55,490 bases of DNA from a bacterium (lineage in GTDB: Bacteria; Campylobacterota; Campylobacteria; Campylobacterales; Sulfurimonadaceae). A model generated the notes under the pieces. The model was given only the letters and a program-made list of their open reading frames with translations. It searched no databases and had not been told where the DNA came from. Positions 6,612 through 15,043 of the stretch are shown here, in pieces (position 1 is the first letter of the stretch; every line of letters begins with the position of its first letter). The stretch spans positions 1 to 55,490 of the forward strand of contig JAHJJX010000024.1 of assembly GCA_018822665.1 (NCBI GenBank). The letters are read 5' to 3'. The translations under genes were made by a program, and so were the position numbers.

Positions 6612-9374
6612 CTAATTAAACTCTCGCACAAGAAGAAGATTCTCTAAAGAAATAGTTCCTCCTGATGTAGGGGAAGATATTGTAATATCCACATAAGCTC
6701 TGCCCTCAAGCTTAACACCATTTGAATCAACTCCGCACTCTTCTATTCCAAACGACATAGAATCCTGAATTTGATGTACTACCGCACCATCAGCAACTAC
6801 TTTTACCGTATACGTAAATCTGGAATTTCTAAGAGGCTCTACCGTGTCATTCCAGGTAATATACAACCGATGCGTTTCATAAGAAGCACCTTTATTAAAA
6901 GAGGAACTTGTTGCGACGAGACCGCTTCCTCTAAAAGTATGTTTGATTGCTTCTCCAAATCTCACTTTTTGGTCGATACTATTTTGCTGTCCGACTAAAT
7001 TTGCCATAATGACAACATCTTTAGCGGCTAAATAATAGTCATAACTTATTTCAACTTCGGCAATACCGATAGAATTAAATGTTGAGCCATTTGGAAAGCT
7101 TGCGACAGACACCCATTCTTGCCCTGATTTACAAGGGTCTTGTCTGTAGTTATTGCCGATTGCGAAACCTAGATTTTCTGTTTTAACTCCATCAAATTGA
7201 TTTTCTAAAACCAATTCATAATTGTCAGTAGCGTTCACGTGAGTAAAATCAAAGAAGCCTGTTGCATCATAAACATACCCTTCCCCAAACAAAGCCAACT
7301 TGTAGTTTAGCGCATCTGTTGCGGCAAATTCTGCTCCATCAAACACAATGGCATTCGCAGCGGCTCCTGAGCCTGTATCAAGTGATGTAAAAGTCAAACT
7401 GCCATTCGTATAGTTTGTCCCTCCGTTTTGCACCAAAACATAATCCACACCATATTTCACTGTGGCATAAGCATACGCATCTACACCATCTCCTGTGAAT
7501 ACTATGCTTGGTGAAACGTAACCGTAACCTCCGCTAGTAATTGTAACGGAAGCTATGCTGTACACGAGTGTTCCCGATGCAACAGCCGCAGAATCAGCCG
7601 AGCCTCCTGTTATGCTTAAATTTCCCGAAACATAACCGGAGCCGCTGTTTAAGAGTCGTATCTCTTTAAGTTTATAGCCTATAATTGCAGTAAATGCGGC
7701 ATTCTTGCCCCCAGTGGTTGTTCCATCGATACCCATATCCGTGTACCCGGAACCTTTACTTAAAATATTTACGCTTAGGATTGCTCCGCCTGCATCCACA
7801 TCAGAAACCTTGACAATGGTACCCGTACCATCACCTGAAACAGGAAGTTCATCTCCGATTGCATAACCGGTTCCCGCCTTGTCTATCGTTACACTTTTGA
7901 GAGAGCCGCTTCCTTCAAGCACTGCTTCTGCTAAAAATCCCGTACCGCCACCTGTTGGCGTTACAGTTGGAACAGTTATGTAACCTTGTCCTGCATTATC
8001 TAGCGATATTGCACTAAAACTTCCCGTAGAAGTAAGGATTGTTTTACCGACAAAACCAAATCCTTTGCCCTCAGCAACAACCGTAGGAGCTTTTGTATAT
8101 TGGCTTCCACCGTCCACTATTGTGACATTTGTTATACTTCCTGTTTTTGCGAGCACAGCATTTGCTTTAAATGCTCCGTCTCCGCCTGCGTAACTCACAA
8201 GAGGCGCAGTACTGTAACCACTGCCAAAACTGCTCATCTGCACCTTCGTTACCACACCGCTTTTTACTTTAAATTTGCCCGACTCAAGGGTTCCGGCAAT
8301 CGAAGAGTCTGCTCTATGGTACATATATCCCAATTGTCCCGAGGTATCACTTGCGTATCCTGAAATCATTGCAACAGAAACAACAGGACTCGTATTGACG
8401 TTATTGTTATACTCATCCGTAAGGGCTATGCTCATCTTTTCTTTAAATTTTGAAGTATTCTTATCATTGGCCGTTGAAACATAACTTATACTCATTGCCG
8501 TCGGAGGACCTGAAAAGATAACAAGATTAAATACTTCGTTTAAAGTCACTGTTTTTGCGTTTGAATCCGTAAAAATCGCAGTAACCGTGATAGGTAAAAT
8601 ACCAGACTTGCTATTTGTTTTTACGTTTAAAGAAACATTGTTTTTCGCTAAAAAAGTAAGTTCATCTCCAATATTTCCAAAAGTATCTTCTATATCTGCT
8701 AATTGAGGGTCGTTGAGTTTGACTTTTATAGATGTCATCTTCGCAGAATCAACTTGATTTCCGTTATTATCTTCCACATAAAAAGACATCTGTATGCTGC
8801 TGTTTAAATTCATACTCAAATCTACGGATGATGAAGTTTGTTTCAAGGCATAATCGGTCAAGACCTGTTGATTGATGAGAGGATTATAAGTAAACGTAAA
8901 GTTTTTATTTGTTGCAGGAGTGGAAGTAAGATAAAATCCAAAAACGGTGCTTATATCTCCCGCATCTACCCTTGCCTGCAAATCTTTGGGTGCCGTATAA
9001 CTAAAAATTGCCTTCCCGTTTACAATATTGACTTTGGTGCTTGCAAAACTACCTACATCCACACCTGTTTTTACTTTATCCGGATATGCGATTGAGATAC
9101 TTCCTTCCGTATAAGGTGAATTATCCGCCGCAAAAACCAATACTTCAACACTCACGACTTCACTGTTGACAGTAAGCTCTTTTGTAAAGAGTCCGCCCGA
9201 AAAGCTAATACTGACACTCCCGTTTACATCAACCGTATTATCTGTTTCTGTTGTACCCGTGGTGTTGTTTTCTATGGCAGTATCGGCAGCGGTTTCGCTA
9301 TTATTGCTCTGACATCCGGACAATAACAACGATAACGCTAAAAAGAGAGGGAAGAATAAATTTTTCAACTTCAT
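6612..9374 (-). CDS. Large surface lipoprotein with Ig-like domains and eight GSGY repeats
   Basis: About 920 residues from ATG 9372-9374, which has AAGGTG upstream. A start 15 codons earlier at 9417-9419 also has a possible ribosome site. The leader MKLKNLFFPLFLALSLLLSGC ends in a lipobox (LSGC), so the mature protein carries an N-terminal lipid on Cys. A Ser/Thr/Asn/Glu-rich linker follows, then about 330 residues of beta-rich, Ig-like sequence. Next come eight imperfect repeats of about 38 residues with the core SVTI..GSGY..AP.V (residues about 390-695 counting from the earlier start), then a C-terminal beta-rich region with two Cys. It is probably displayed at the outer membrane. Function unknown; adhesion is only a guess. 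Confidence 0.7.
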   Translation of the reverse strand: MKLKNLFFPLFLALSLLLSGCQSNNSETAADTAIENNTTGTTETDNTVDVNGSVSISFSGGLFTKELTVNSEVVSVEVLVFAADNSPYTEGSISIAYPDKVKTGVDVGSFASTKVNIVNGKAIFSYTAPKDLQARVDAGDISTVFGFYLTSTPATNKNFTFTYNPLINQQVLTDYALKQTSSSVDLSMNLNSSIQMSFYVEDNNGNQVDSAKMTSIKVKLNDPQLADIEDTFGNIGDELTFLAKNNVSLNVKTNSKSGILPITVTAIFTDSNAKTVTLNEVFNLVIFSGPPTAMSISYVSTANDKNTSKFKEKMSIALTDEYNNNVNTSPVVSVAMISGYASDTSGQLGYMYHRADSSIAGTLESGKFKVKSGVVTKVQMSSFGSGYSTAPLVSYAGGDGAFKANAVLAKTGSITNVTIVDGGSQYTKAPTVVAEGKGFGFVGKTILTSTGSFSAISLDNAGQGYITVPTVTPTGGGTGFLAEAVLEGSGSLKSVTIDKAGTGYAIGDELPVSGDGTGTIVKVSDVDAGGAILSVNILSKGSGYTDMGIDGTTTGGKNAAFTAIIGYKLKEIRLLNSGSGYVSGNLSITGGSADSAAVASGTLVYSIASVTITSGGYGYVSPSIVFTGDGVDAYAYATVKYGVDYVLVQNGGTNYTNGSLTFTSLDTGSGAAANAIVFDGAEFAATDALNYKLALFGEGYVYDATGFFDFTHVNATDNYELVLENQFDGVKTENLGFAIGNNYRQDPCKSGQEWVSVASFPNGSTFNSIGIAEVEISYDYYLAAKDVVIMANLVGQQNSIDQKVRFGEAIKHTFRGSGLVATSSSFNKGASYETHRLYITWNDTVEPLRNSRFTYTVKVVADGAVVHQIQDSMSFGIEECGVDSNGVKLEGRAYVDITISSPTSGGTISLENLLLVREFN
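7335..8252 (-). repeat. Eight in-frame repeats of about 38 codons
   Basis: Each unit has a strand (SVTI or similar), G-(S/T/Q/Y)-G-Y, a short loop often with AP or VP, then a Gly-rich stretch and an Ala-rich strand. Unit starts read VTKVQM, ITNVTI, FSAISL, LKSVTI, ILSVNI, LKEIRL, IASVTI and VDYVLV. Units have diverged strongly in both protein and DNA, so they are old repeats. Confidence 0.75.
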
Positions 9375-9446
9375 TAAAGACACCTTATTAAGAAATATTA
9401 TTTTTTGTAGAAAGTTCATTATACCTTCTGTGTTTTGAAGGAAACT

Positions 9447-10625
9447 TTAAAGCACATCGCTTATATCGACAATATTAATTTTTGCATTAATATTATCGGC
9501 ACAGGCAACACCGCTGCTAAATGCCCATTGAAAATTATAACCGCCGAGCTCACCCGTAACATCAACCACTTCACCTATAAAATATAAATTTTCCACATGC
9601 CAAGATTCTAATGTTTTTGGATTTAATTCTTCTGCATAAAGACCGCCGCGGCTTACCTCCGCCTTGGTAAAACCAAAATTTCCGGCCGGTGCAAACTCAT
9701 AGTTGTGAATTTTTAAAAGATTTTCTTTGGCATGCGGAGTTATTTTTTTACACTCAACATCTTCCACGTTTAAAGCTTCTAAAAGAGACTTAGACAATCT
9801 TCTAGGCAATGGTATAACGGAGCTGAGAAGTTTTTTACTTCCTTTGATAAGCGTAAGGATATTATTATTGGGCAAGAAATCTATACATATATTTCCCTTT
9901 TGCCAATAAAGAGATGCACTTAAAACTGCCGGTCCGCTTATCCCCTTGTGTGCAAAAAGCATCTCCTCTTTTAAGATTTTATCATTCACTTTTATATGTA
10001 CATACGCGCTCAGTCCGCTTAATTCTTTCATCCAAAACTGCTCTTTTTGAAGTGTCATTCCTACAAGGGCGGGTGAAAACTCTTTCACCTTTAAGTCAAA
10101 ACTTTTAGCAATATCCAGCCCTATTTCACTTGCTCCCAAAGTTTTAAAACTTTTTCCTCCCGTAGCGATAACTACTCTTTTGGATTTTAAAATTCCTTTT
10201 GAAGTTTTTGTCTCAAAAATATCATCACGCTTTTTAACTTCAAAAATCTCTCTGTTTAAAAGCATTTCCACATGCCGCGTTTTTTTCTTTAAAACATCAA
10301 TAATCTCATCCGCACTCTCTTTGCAAAAGTAGTAACGATTTTTTCGTATAAGAGGTTCTACCCCGTTTTTTTGTAAAAAATGAAGCAAATCATCTTTTGA
10401 AAAAGTACAAAGGACACTGGATATAAGTTCTTTATCCCCCTCAAAATTATCCACGCTGACATCGGTGTTGGTAATATTGCATTTTCCGCCACCGGAAATT
10501 TTTAATTTTTTGCACACATTCTCATTTACATCCACAATTCCCACATGCCACTTTTTATTCAAAGAAGAAGCGCACATCAAGCCGCTTGCACCCGCACCCA
10601 AAATTAAAACATCATATATTTTCAT
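9447..10625 (-). CDS. HI0933/YhiN-family flavoprotein (FAD-dependent oxidoreductase)
   Basis: About 392 residues. The N-terminus MKIYDVLILGAGASGLMCA is a Rossmann dinucleotide-binding motif (GxGxxG). GGGKCNITN near residue 50, VVIATGGKSFKTLG near 160, and the C-terminal VDVTGELGGYNFQWAFSSG are hallmarks of this family of NAD(P)/FAD proteins, whose substrate is unknown. I place the start at ATG 10623-10625: a TATAAT box lies only 6 nt upstream, so the earlier in-frame ATG at 10640 would be outside the mRNA. Three GGCATGTGG copies lie in this gene, read as WHVE, RHVE and WHVG. It is divergent from rimO. Confidence 0.85.
   Translation of the reverse strand: MKIYDVLILGAGASGLMCASSLNKKWHVGIVDVNENVCKKLKISGGGKCNITNTDVSVDNFEGDKELISSVLCTFSKDDLLHFLQKNGVEPLIRKNRYYFCKESADEIIDVLKKKTRHVEMLLNREIFEVKKRDDIFETKTSKGILKSKRVVIATGGKSFKTLGASEIGLDIAKSFDLKVKEFSPALVGMTLQKEQFWMKELSGLSAYVHIKVNDKILKEEMLFAHKGISGPAVLSASLYWQKGNICIDFLPNNNILTLIKGSKKLLSSVIPLPRRLSKSLLEALNVEDVECKKITPHAKENLLKIHNYEFAPAGNFGFTKAEVSRGGLYAEELNPKTLESWHVENLYFIGEVVDVTGELGGYNFQWAFSSGVACADNINAKINIVDISDVL
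9593..9601 (-). repeat. GGCATGTGG motif
   Basis: Exact copy in the HI0933-like gene, extended form CTTGGCATGTGGAA; read as WHVE. Confidence 0.85.
10268..10276 (-). repeat. GGCATGTGG motif
   Basis: Exact copy in the HI0933-like gene, followed by AAA; read as RHVE. Confidence 0.85.
10541..10549 (-). repeat. GGCATGTGG motif
   Basis: Exact copy in the HI0933-like gene. It is the only copy not followed by A (G instead); read as WHVG. Confidence 0.8.
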
Positions 10626-10631
10626 ACTTGT

Positions 10632-10637
10632 ATTATA
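10632..10637 (-). promoter_or_regulatory. -10 box of the HI0933-like gene
   Basis: TGTATAAT on the minus strand ends 6 nt before ATG 10623-10625. This predicts a leaderless mRNA and decides the start. It lies back to back with the rimO -10. Confidence 0.6.
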
Positions 10638-10644
10638 CATTAGA

Positions 10645-10650
10645 TATAAT
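10645..10650 (+). promoter_or_regulatory. -10 box of rimO-tilS
   Basis: TATAAT, giving a leader of about 27 nt before ATG 10684. Only 7 bp separate it from the opposing -10 of the flavoprotein gene, so the two promoters should compete. Confidence 0.6.
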
Positions 10651-10683
10651 ACGATTCAAATTTATAAAAAGATTGGTTAAAAC

Positions 10684-11997
10684 ATGAGCAATAAACTCCA
10701 CATAGTATCTCTAGGATGTACAAAAAACCTTGTAGACACAGAAGTAATGATGGGAAAACTTCAAAACTTTGAGCTGACAGACGCTCAAGAAGAGGCAGAT
10801 GTAATCATAGTCAATACATGTGGATTTATAGATGCCGCAAAACAAGAATCCATCAACACAGTGCTGAACCTGCATGAAGCCAGAAAAGAGGATTCTGTTT
10901 TAGTGATGGCCGGATGTTTAAGTGAACGCTATAAAGTAGAGCTTGCAAAAGATATGCCCGAGGTGGACATCTTTACAGGCGTCGGCGATTATGACAGAAT
11001 TGATGAACTTTTGCTTGAGAAAAAAAGCCGTTTTTCAGAAAAGGTTTTTTTGATTGACGGGGCACAAAGAGTTGTGACAGGTTCAACATACCATGCGTAC
11101 ATTAAACTCTCAGAAGGTTGCAACCAGACCTGCAGTTTTTGCGCCATTCCATCTTTTAAAGGAAAACTAAACTCAAGAAATTTGGATTCTATCGCAAAAG
11201 AGGTTGAAGGTTTGGTCAAAAAAGGCTACTTTGACTTTAGCTTTGTTTCACAAGACAGCAGTTCATACCTAAGAGATCAAAATATCAAAGACGGGTTAAG
11301 TCTTCTCATTCAAAGAATAGAGCTGATTGAGGGTGTCAAAAGTGCTCGAATTTTATACCTTTACCCTTCAACCACTTCCATGCAGCTTCTCAAAAACATC
11401 GCAAAAAGTGAAATTTTTCACAACTATTTTGACATGCCGATTCAACACATCAATAACGATATGCTTCAAATGATGAAGCGCGGTTTCGGCAAAGAAAAAA
11501 CACTTGAATTGCTTCACTTTATGAGAAGTTTGCCAAATTCATTTGTGAGAACAAGCTTTATCGTCGGACATCCTCAAGAAACGAAAGAGATGTTTGAAGA
11601 GATGTGTGAGTTTGCCTCCGATTTCGGATTTGACCGTATCAATGTTTTTTCATACTCAGATGAAGAAACAACTCCCGCCTATGATATGAAAGATAAAATA
11701 TCGGCAAAAACAATAGCCAAAAGAGCGCAGATTCTTGGAGATATTGCTTCTCAATGCACACAAAAATCTCTTGAAAATGAACTTGGCAAAGAGATAGAAC
11801 TTGTCATAGACGGACAAAGCGACGAACATGAATATCTCTTGAGTGCAAGAAAGCTTCTGTGGGCGCCGGAGATAGATGGTGAAATTTATGTTAACGACAA
11901 AGTCAAAGAGGAGGAGCTGGAGTTTGGAGTTATTTATAAAGCCAAAGTAACAGACCTTATCGGCAACATCTTAACCGCAACAGTAGATAATGCTTGA
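10684..11997 (+). CDS. rimO: Ribosomal protein S12 methylthiotransferase RimO
   Basis: 437 residues. RimO is a radical-SAM enzyme that adds a methylthio group to an aspartate of ribosomal protein S12. The N-terminal UPF0004 domain has three Cys (SLGCTKN, NTCGF, AGCLSER) for one [4Fe-4S] cluster. The radical-SAM triad is CNQTCSFC near residues 147-154. A TRAM domain closes the protein. SEGCNQTCSFCAIPSFKGK with PSFKG, where MiaB has PKTRG, separates RimO from MiaB, which is encoded at 16954. ATG follows a TATAAT at 10645. It overlaps tilS by 8 nt. Confidence 0.95.
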   Translation: MSNKLHIVSLGCTKNLVDTEVMMGKLQNFELTDAQEEADVIIVNTCGFIDAAKQESINTVLNLHEARKEDSVLVMAGCLSERYKVELAKDMPEVDIFTGVGDYDRIDELLLEKKSRFSEKVFLIDGAQRVVTGSTYHAYIKLSEGCNQTCSFCAIPSFKGKLNSRNLDSIAKEVEGLVKKGYFDFSFVSQDSSSYLRDQNIKDGLSLLIQRIELIEGVKSARILYLYPSTTSMQLLKNIAKSEIFHNYFDMPIQHINNDMLQMMKRGFGKEKTLELLHFMRSLPNSFVRTSFIVGHPQETKEMFEEMCEFASDFGFDRINVFSYSDEETTPAYDMKDKISAKTIAKRAQILGDIASQCTQKSLENELGKEIELVIDGQSDEHEYLLSARKLLWAPEIDGEIYVNDKVKEEELEFGVIYKAKVTDLIGNILTATVDNA

Positions 11998-12991
11998 AAA
12001 CTCCTCTTTATCTAAACTAAAAGATAAAAAAAACCTTTTAGCATTTTCCGGAGGGGCAGATTCTACTGCCCTTTTTTTCTTGCTTTTAAAAAATAAAATA
12101 CACTTTGACATAGCCATTGTAAATTACGGTATTCGAGAACAAAGCAAAAAAGAGGTGCAATACGCAAAACAACTCGCCTCAACACACAATCTCCAATGCC
12201 ACCTGTTGAATGCGCCAAAAATAGATAAAAACTTTGAATCAAGCGCTCGAGAGATTCGGTATAATTTTTTTGAAGAGCTCATCATTGCACATGGTTATGA
12301 AAATCTTATAACGGCGCATCATCTTGGGGACAGATTTGAGTGGATGCTTATGCAGTTTTGCAAAGGCGCGGGCTGTGCTGAAATCGCCGGAATGCAAGAG
12401 GAGCAAAAAAGAGGATTTTACACACTCATCCGTCCTTTATTAAAATTAGACAAAAAAGAACTTTTACACTTTTTACATTCTCAAAACAAACACTATTTTG
12501 AAGATGAAACAAATCTGGATGAAGATATCAAACGAAACTCTTTTCGACACAATTATTCCATTCCTCTTCTAGATAAATACCTCAGCGGAATTAAAAAAAG
12601 TTTTGATTATCTCGACGAGGACAAAGAGAGTTTAATTCAAGAGATTGAGATAAAAAGTATCCATGCCTTTGCATATTTTAAACGCTCAAAAAATCAAAGA
12701 ACAGATATTTTTACAATCGATAAGTATCTAAAATCAAAATTCCACATGCCCACAGCCAAAGAAAGAGAACTTCTAAAAACGAAAGATACCTGCATCTTGG
12801 GGAGAAAATTTGTAGTGAATCAAAATACACAATATGTATTTATCATGCCCTTTTTGCACGAGAATCTCCACATGCCAAAAGAGTTTAAAGAAGAGTGCAG
12901 AGTATTAAAAATAGAGCCTAAGCTGCGTGCTTATCTCTACCAAGACAAGGATGCTTTTTTAAAAATAAAACAATTACTTCGTGCTGTTTAA
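11990..12991 (+). CDS. tilS: tRNA(Ile)-lysidine synthase
   Basis: 333 residues, short for the family and with a reduced C-terminus as in other Campylobacterota. TilS attaches lysine to C34 of tRNA-Ile(CAU) with ATP so that it reads AUA. The PP-loop LLAFSGGADSTALF lies near residues 16-29. NYGIREQSKKEV, TAHHLGDRFEW and RPLLKLDKKEL are further family motifs. The start overlaps the end of rimO by 8 nt. Its last 18 bases overlap the end of the convergent pilO-like gene. Two CCACATGCC copies are read here as HMP. Confidence 0.93.
   Translation: MLENSSLSKLKDKKNLLAFSGGADSTALFFLLLKNKIHFDIAIVNYGIREQSKKEVQYAKQLASTHNLQCHLLNAPKIDKNFESSAREIRYNFFEELIIAHGYENLITAHHLGDRFEWMLMQFCKGAGCAEIAGMQEEQKRGFYTLIRPLLKLDKKELLHFLHSQNKHYFEDETNLDEDIKRNSFRHNYSIPLLDKYLSGIKKSFDYLDEDKESLIQEIEIKSIHAFAYFKRSKNQRTDIFTIDKYLKSKFHMPTAKERELLKTKDTCILGRKFVVNQNTQYVFIMPFLHENLHMPKEFKEECRVLKIEPKLRAYLYQDKDAFLKIKQLLRAV
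12742..12750 (-). repeat. GGCATGTGG motif
   Basis: Exact copy antisense to tilS; coding strand reads FHMP. Confidence 0.85.
12868..12876 (-). repeat. GGCATGTGG motif
   Basis: Exact copy antisense to tilS, in TTTTGGCATGTGGAG form; coding strand reads LHMP. Confidence 0.85.
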
Positions 12992-13513
12992 ATCATTTTT
13001 TATGCTGTAAACTTTCATCGTAAAAGAAGATTTAATCATCTCGGCATCCCTTTTAAAATTTATTGGAAAATTAATTCCTATAATCCAATCGCTTTTATTG
13101 ATGGCATCTAAAAAGTCGTAAAAACTTTTTGGAGAGTTTATGTGTGATGTCGTGTTTACTTCATAGACCTCAAATTCATCTTCATCAACACTTTTTACCT
13201 GTGGAGAAAGTGTTAAAGAATTAAAATAACTGTGGTGCTGTTTTTCAAATCTCTCTGCATTAAATGAATTATCAAAAGCATTAATAATATGCCTGTTGTC
13301 TGCTTGGAGTTTTTTAAGAATCTCAAGCGTTTCATCGTTAAACTCTTGATATCTTCCTAAATCACGATTCTCTTTTTTCATTTCTAGTCTTTGTTCTCTA
13401 TACTCTTTACCCTTTGGTATTAAGATTAAAAAAGAAAAAAACACTACAAAAACAAGTAAAAACATAGATAAAATTAAAAGATAAATATTTTGACGGGAAA
13501 TATTAATGTTCAC
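12974..13513 (-). CDS. PilO-like inner-membrane component of a type IV pilus / type II secretion / transformation apparatus
   Basis: About 179 residues from GTG 13511-13513, chosen because AAGGA lies 8 nt upstream; an ATG at 13532-13534 is the alternative. One membrane segment (IYLLILSMFLLVFVVFFSFL) is followed by a coiled-coil heptad region (residues 45-85) and a small C-terminal alpha/beta domain, the PilO arrangement. Direct homology is weak, so the call rests on topology and on being third in a PilM-PilN-PilO-like operon. In Campylobacter, equivalent membrane proteins are part of the Cts transformation system. The 3' end overlaps tilS on the other strand. Confidence 0.55.
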   Translation of the reverse strand: MNINISRQNIYLLILSMFLLVFVVFFSFLILIPKGKEYREQRLEMKKENRDLGRYQEFNDETLEILKKLQADNRHIINAFDNSFNAERFEKQHHSYFNSLTLSPQVKSVDEDEFEVYEVNTTSHINSPKSFYDFLDAINKSDWIIGINFPINFKRDAEMIKSSFTMKVYSIKNDLNSTK

Positions 13514-14030
13514 TGTTTTGTTCCTTGTCTTCATCTATATAATTTGTTGAAACAAATCGCAACCATCCATTTTTATCAGGATAAAAACTACTGTATGTTC
13601 TATGAAAAATTGAACGAAGCGGAGCTTGCAGCATAAAATTATACACATCCTGATTCGGCGTTATTCCATAAAGAATAAGCCCATTTTCAAGTAATTTTGC
13701 TTCAGATAAAGTAATTCGTTGCGGTACTAAATCAAATAAATTGGAAAGAGACTCTTTCAAAACAATATTTTTTGTGTAAATTCTTTCACTCAGAGCGCTC
13801 TCTTTTTCTATAAAGGCTATCTGATTTTTCATCGTATAAATGCTTATATTTAAATCTGACCTTTCTTGCAAAATATTTTGCTTATCTTGTTCGTATCGGT
13901 AGCCTTTGAAAAATAAAAAAGAATACGTCAAAAATAACATAAGCAAAGTAATAGTAAAAAATATAAACAGCAATTGCATTTCAGGGGAAAAGGCGCTCTT
14001 TTTTCTCGGGCTTATAAAGCTGTATTTCAT
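13503..14030 (-). CDS. PilN-like inner-membrane protein
   Basis: 175 residues. A short basic cytoplasmic start (MKYSFISPRKKSAFSPE) precedes one membrane segment (residues 19-41), then a coiled coil (45-85) and a ferredoxin-like C-terminal domain. The segment SLSNLFDLVPQRITLSEAKLLENGLILYG matches the PilN family pattern L-x-P-x-x-I-x-L followed by an L-x-G strand. The short N-terminal tail is the part that docks into PilM in known systems. The ATG overlaps the PilM-like stop (ATGA) and it overlaps the PilO-like gene at the other end, so the three are one unit. Confidence 0.65.
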   Translation of the reverse strand: MKYSFISPRKKSAFSPEMQLLFIFFTITLLMLFLTYSFLFFKGYRYEQDKQNILQERSDLNISIYTMKNQIAFIEKESALSERIYTKNIVLKESLSNLFDLVPQRITLSEAKLLENGLILYGITPNQDVYNFMLQAPLRSIFHRTYSSFYPDKNGWLRFVSTNYIDEDKEQNSEH

Positions 14031-15043
14031 TGTAACTCTGCCTTTGCCAATTCACAGACTTCCACCACCAGATTTATATGTCTGATGTAAACATTCAAAA
14101 ACATCTCTTCTTCTAAGTAACGCTTAAAATCACTACTGACCCCCACACTATCAGCAACATACGCCGATTCTACGAACTTACTGTTAAACTTTTTATCTTT
14201 ATAAAACTTATTTATAGAGCTTTGAACCAGTAAAAATCTTTGATAATCTTCATTAAAATTTGATATTTCTTTATTATCCGGTTCTTCTTCATTCTGCTGA
14301 AGCTCTTCTTCCATATCCTGCGTTTCTGAAAACTCGTCTATCTCATCAATAGAATCCAAATCTTCAATGTCACCAAAATCATCCAATCCCCCGATATCAT
14401 CATCCACATCGACATCTTCTAAATCTATGCCTATATCCAAATGAAGGTCGACCTCATCAACCATACTATTTTCTATCGTCATCTCTTCAGAATCTTTATG
14501 CGGTTCCATATTGAGGTGTTGCGCATATAATAATTTTGAATTTTCAAAAATGCTCAGGGACATATAATTATCTTCTATCAAAATAAATATTGCTAAATGC
14601 GTATCTATTTTATCTTTAAAAAAATGAGCCAAAGCAACGAAGGGTGAAAAAACAAAATCTATCCCTACTTTTGCATAATTTTTTTGCATTGTTTGTAAAT
14701 CAAATTTGGATGTATAATAAGCCCATTTACCTCCGTAGCAAAGATGCTTTAAAGAACTCATCTCCTTATAAAGACTCATCTCTTGGCTTGAACACGTCGG
14801 AATAGCGCCCTGAGATACCGAAGTATCTAAAATAGCTATGTAGTAGTAAGGGGTTTCTTTTATGTACGATTCTATAAAACTGTGCATGTTAGAATCAAGG
14901 CTTATTGTTTCAAAACTCTTTTCAAGTCTCTCCAGCACACCTTTTTTGTCAAGCAACTCAATATATACAACACTTGACGAACGTCCCACAACAATGCTTA
15001 CAAACACTTTGAGATATAAAGATTCAAAAAGCTTCTCTAGCAC
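14027..15043 (-). CDS. PilM-like cytoplasmic protein with an acidic insertion
   Basis: About 338 residues. I start it at GTG 15041-15043, which overlaps the xerH stop as TAGTG; the longer frame to 15061 would run back into xerH. The first half (LEKLFESLYLKVFV) and YIAILDTSV resemble an actin-like fold as in PilM, but the nucleotide motifs are weak. Residues about 195-270 are an Asp/Glu-dominated low-complexity stretch with no place in ordinary PilM. The order M-N-O supports the role: a cytoplasmic ring component that holds PilN and links the motor ATPase to the membrane platform. Confidence 0.5.
   Translation of the reverse strand: MLEKLFESLYLKVFVSIVVGRSSSVVYIELLDKKGVLERLEKSFETISLDSNMHSFIESYIKETPYYYIAILDTSVSQGAIPTCSSQEMSLYKEMSSLKHLCYGGKWAYYTSKFDLQTMQKNYAKVGIDFVFSPFVALAHFFKDKIDTHLAIFILIEDNYMSLSIFENSKLLYAQHLNMEPHKDSEEMTIENSMVDEVDLHLDIGIDLEDVDVDDDIGGLDDFGDIEDLDSIDEIDEFSETQDMEEELQQNEEEPDNKEISNFNEDYQRFLLVQSSINKFYKDKKFNSKFVESAYVADSVGVSSDFKRYLEEEMFLNVYIRHINLVVEVCELAKAELQ

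Noticed and set aside
7300-9400. Open frames on the plus strand opposite the lipoprotein gene
   Set aside because: They lack ribosome sites and recognisable content, and are shadows of the long minus-strand coding sequence.
10816-10824. TACATGTGG in rimO, similar to the repeat
   Set aside because: Two mismatches from GGCATGTGG and it encodes the conserved NTCGF motif; expected from coding constraint.
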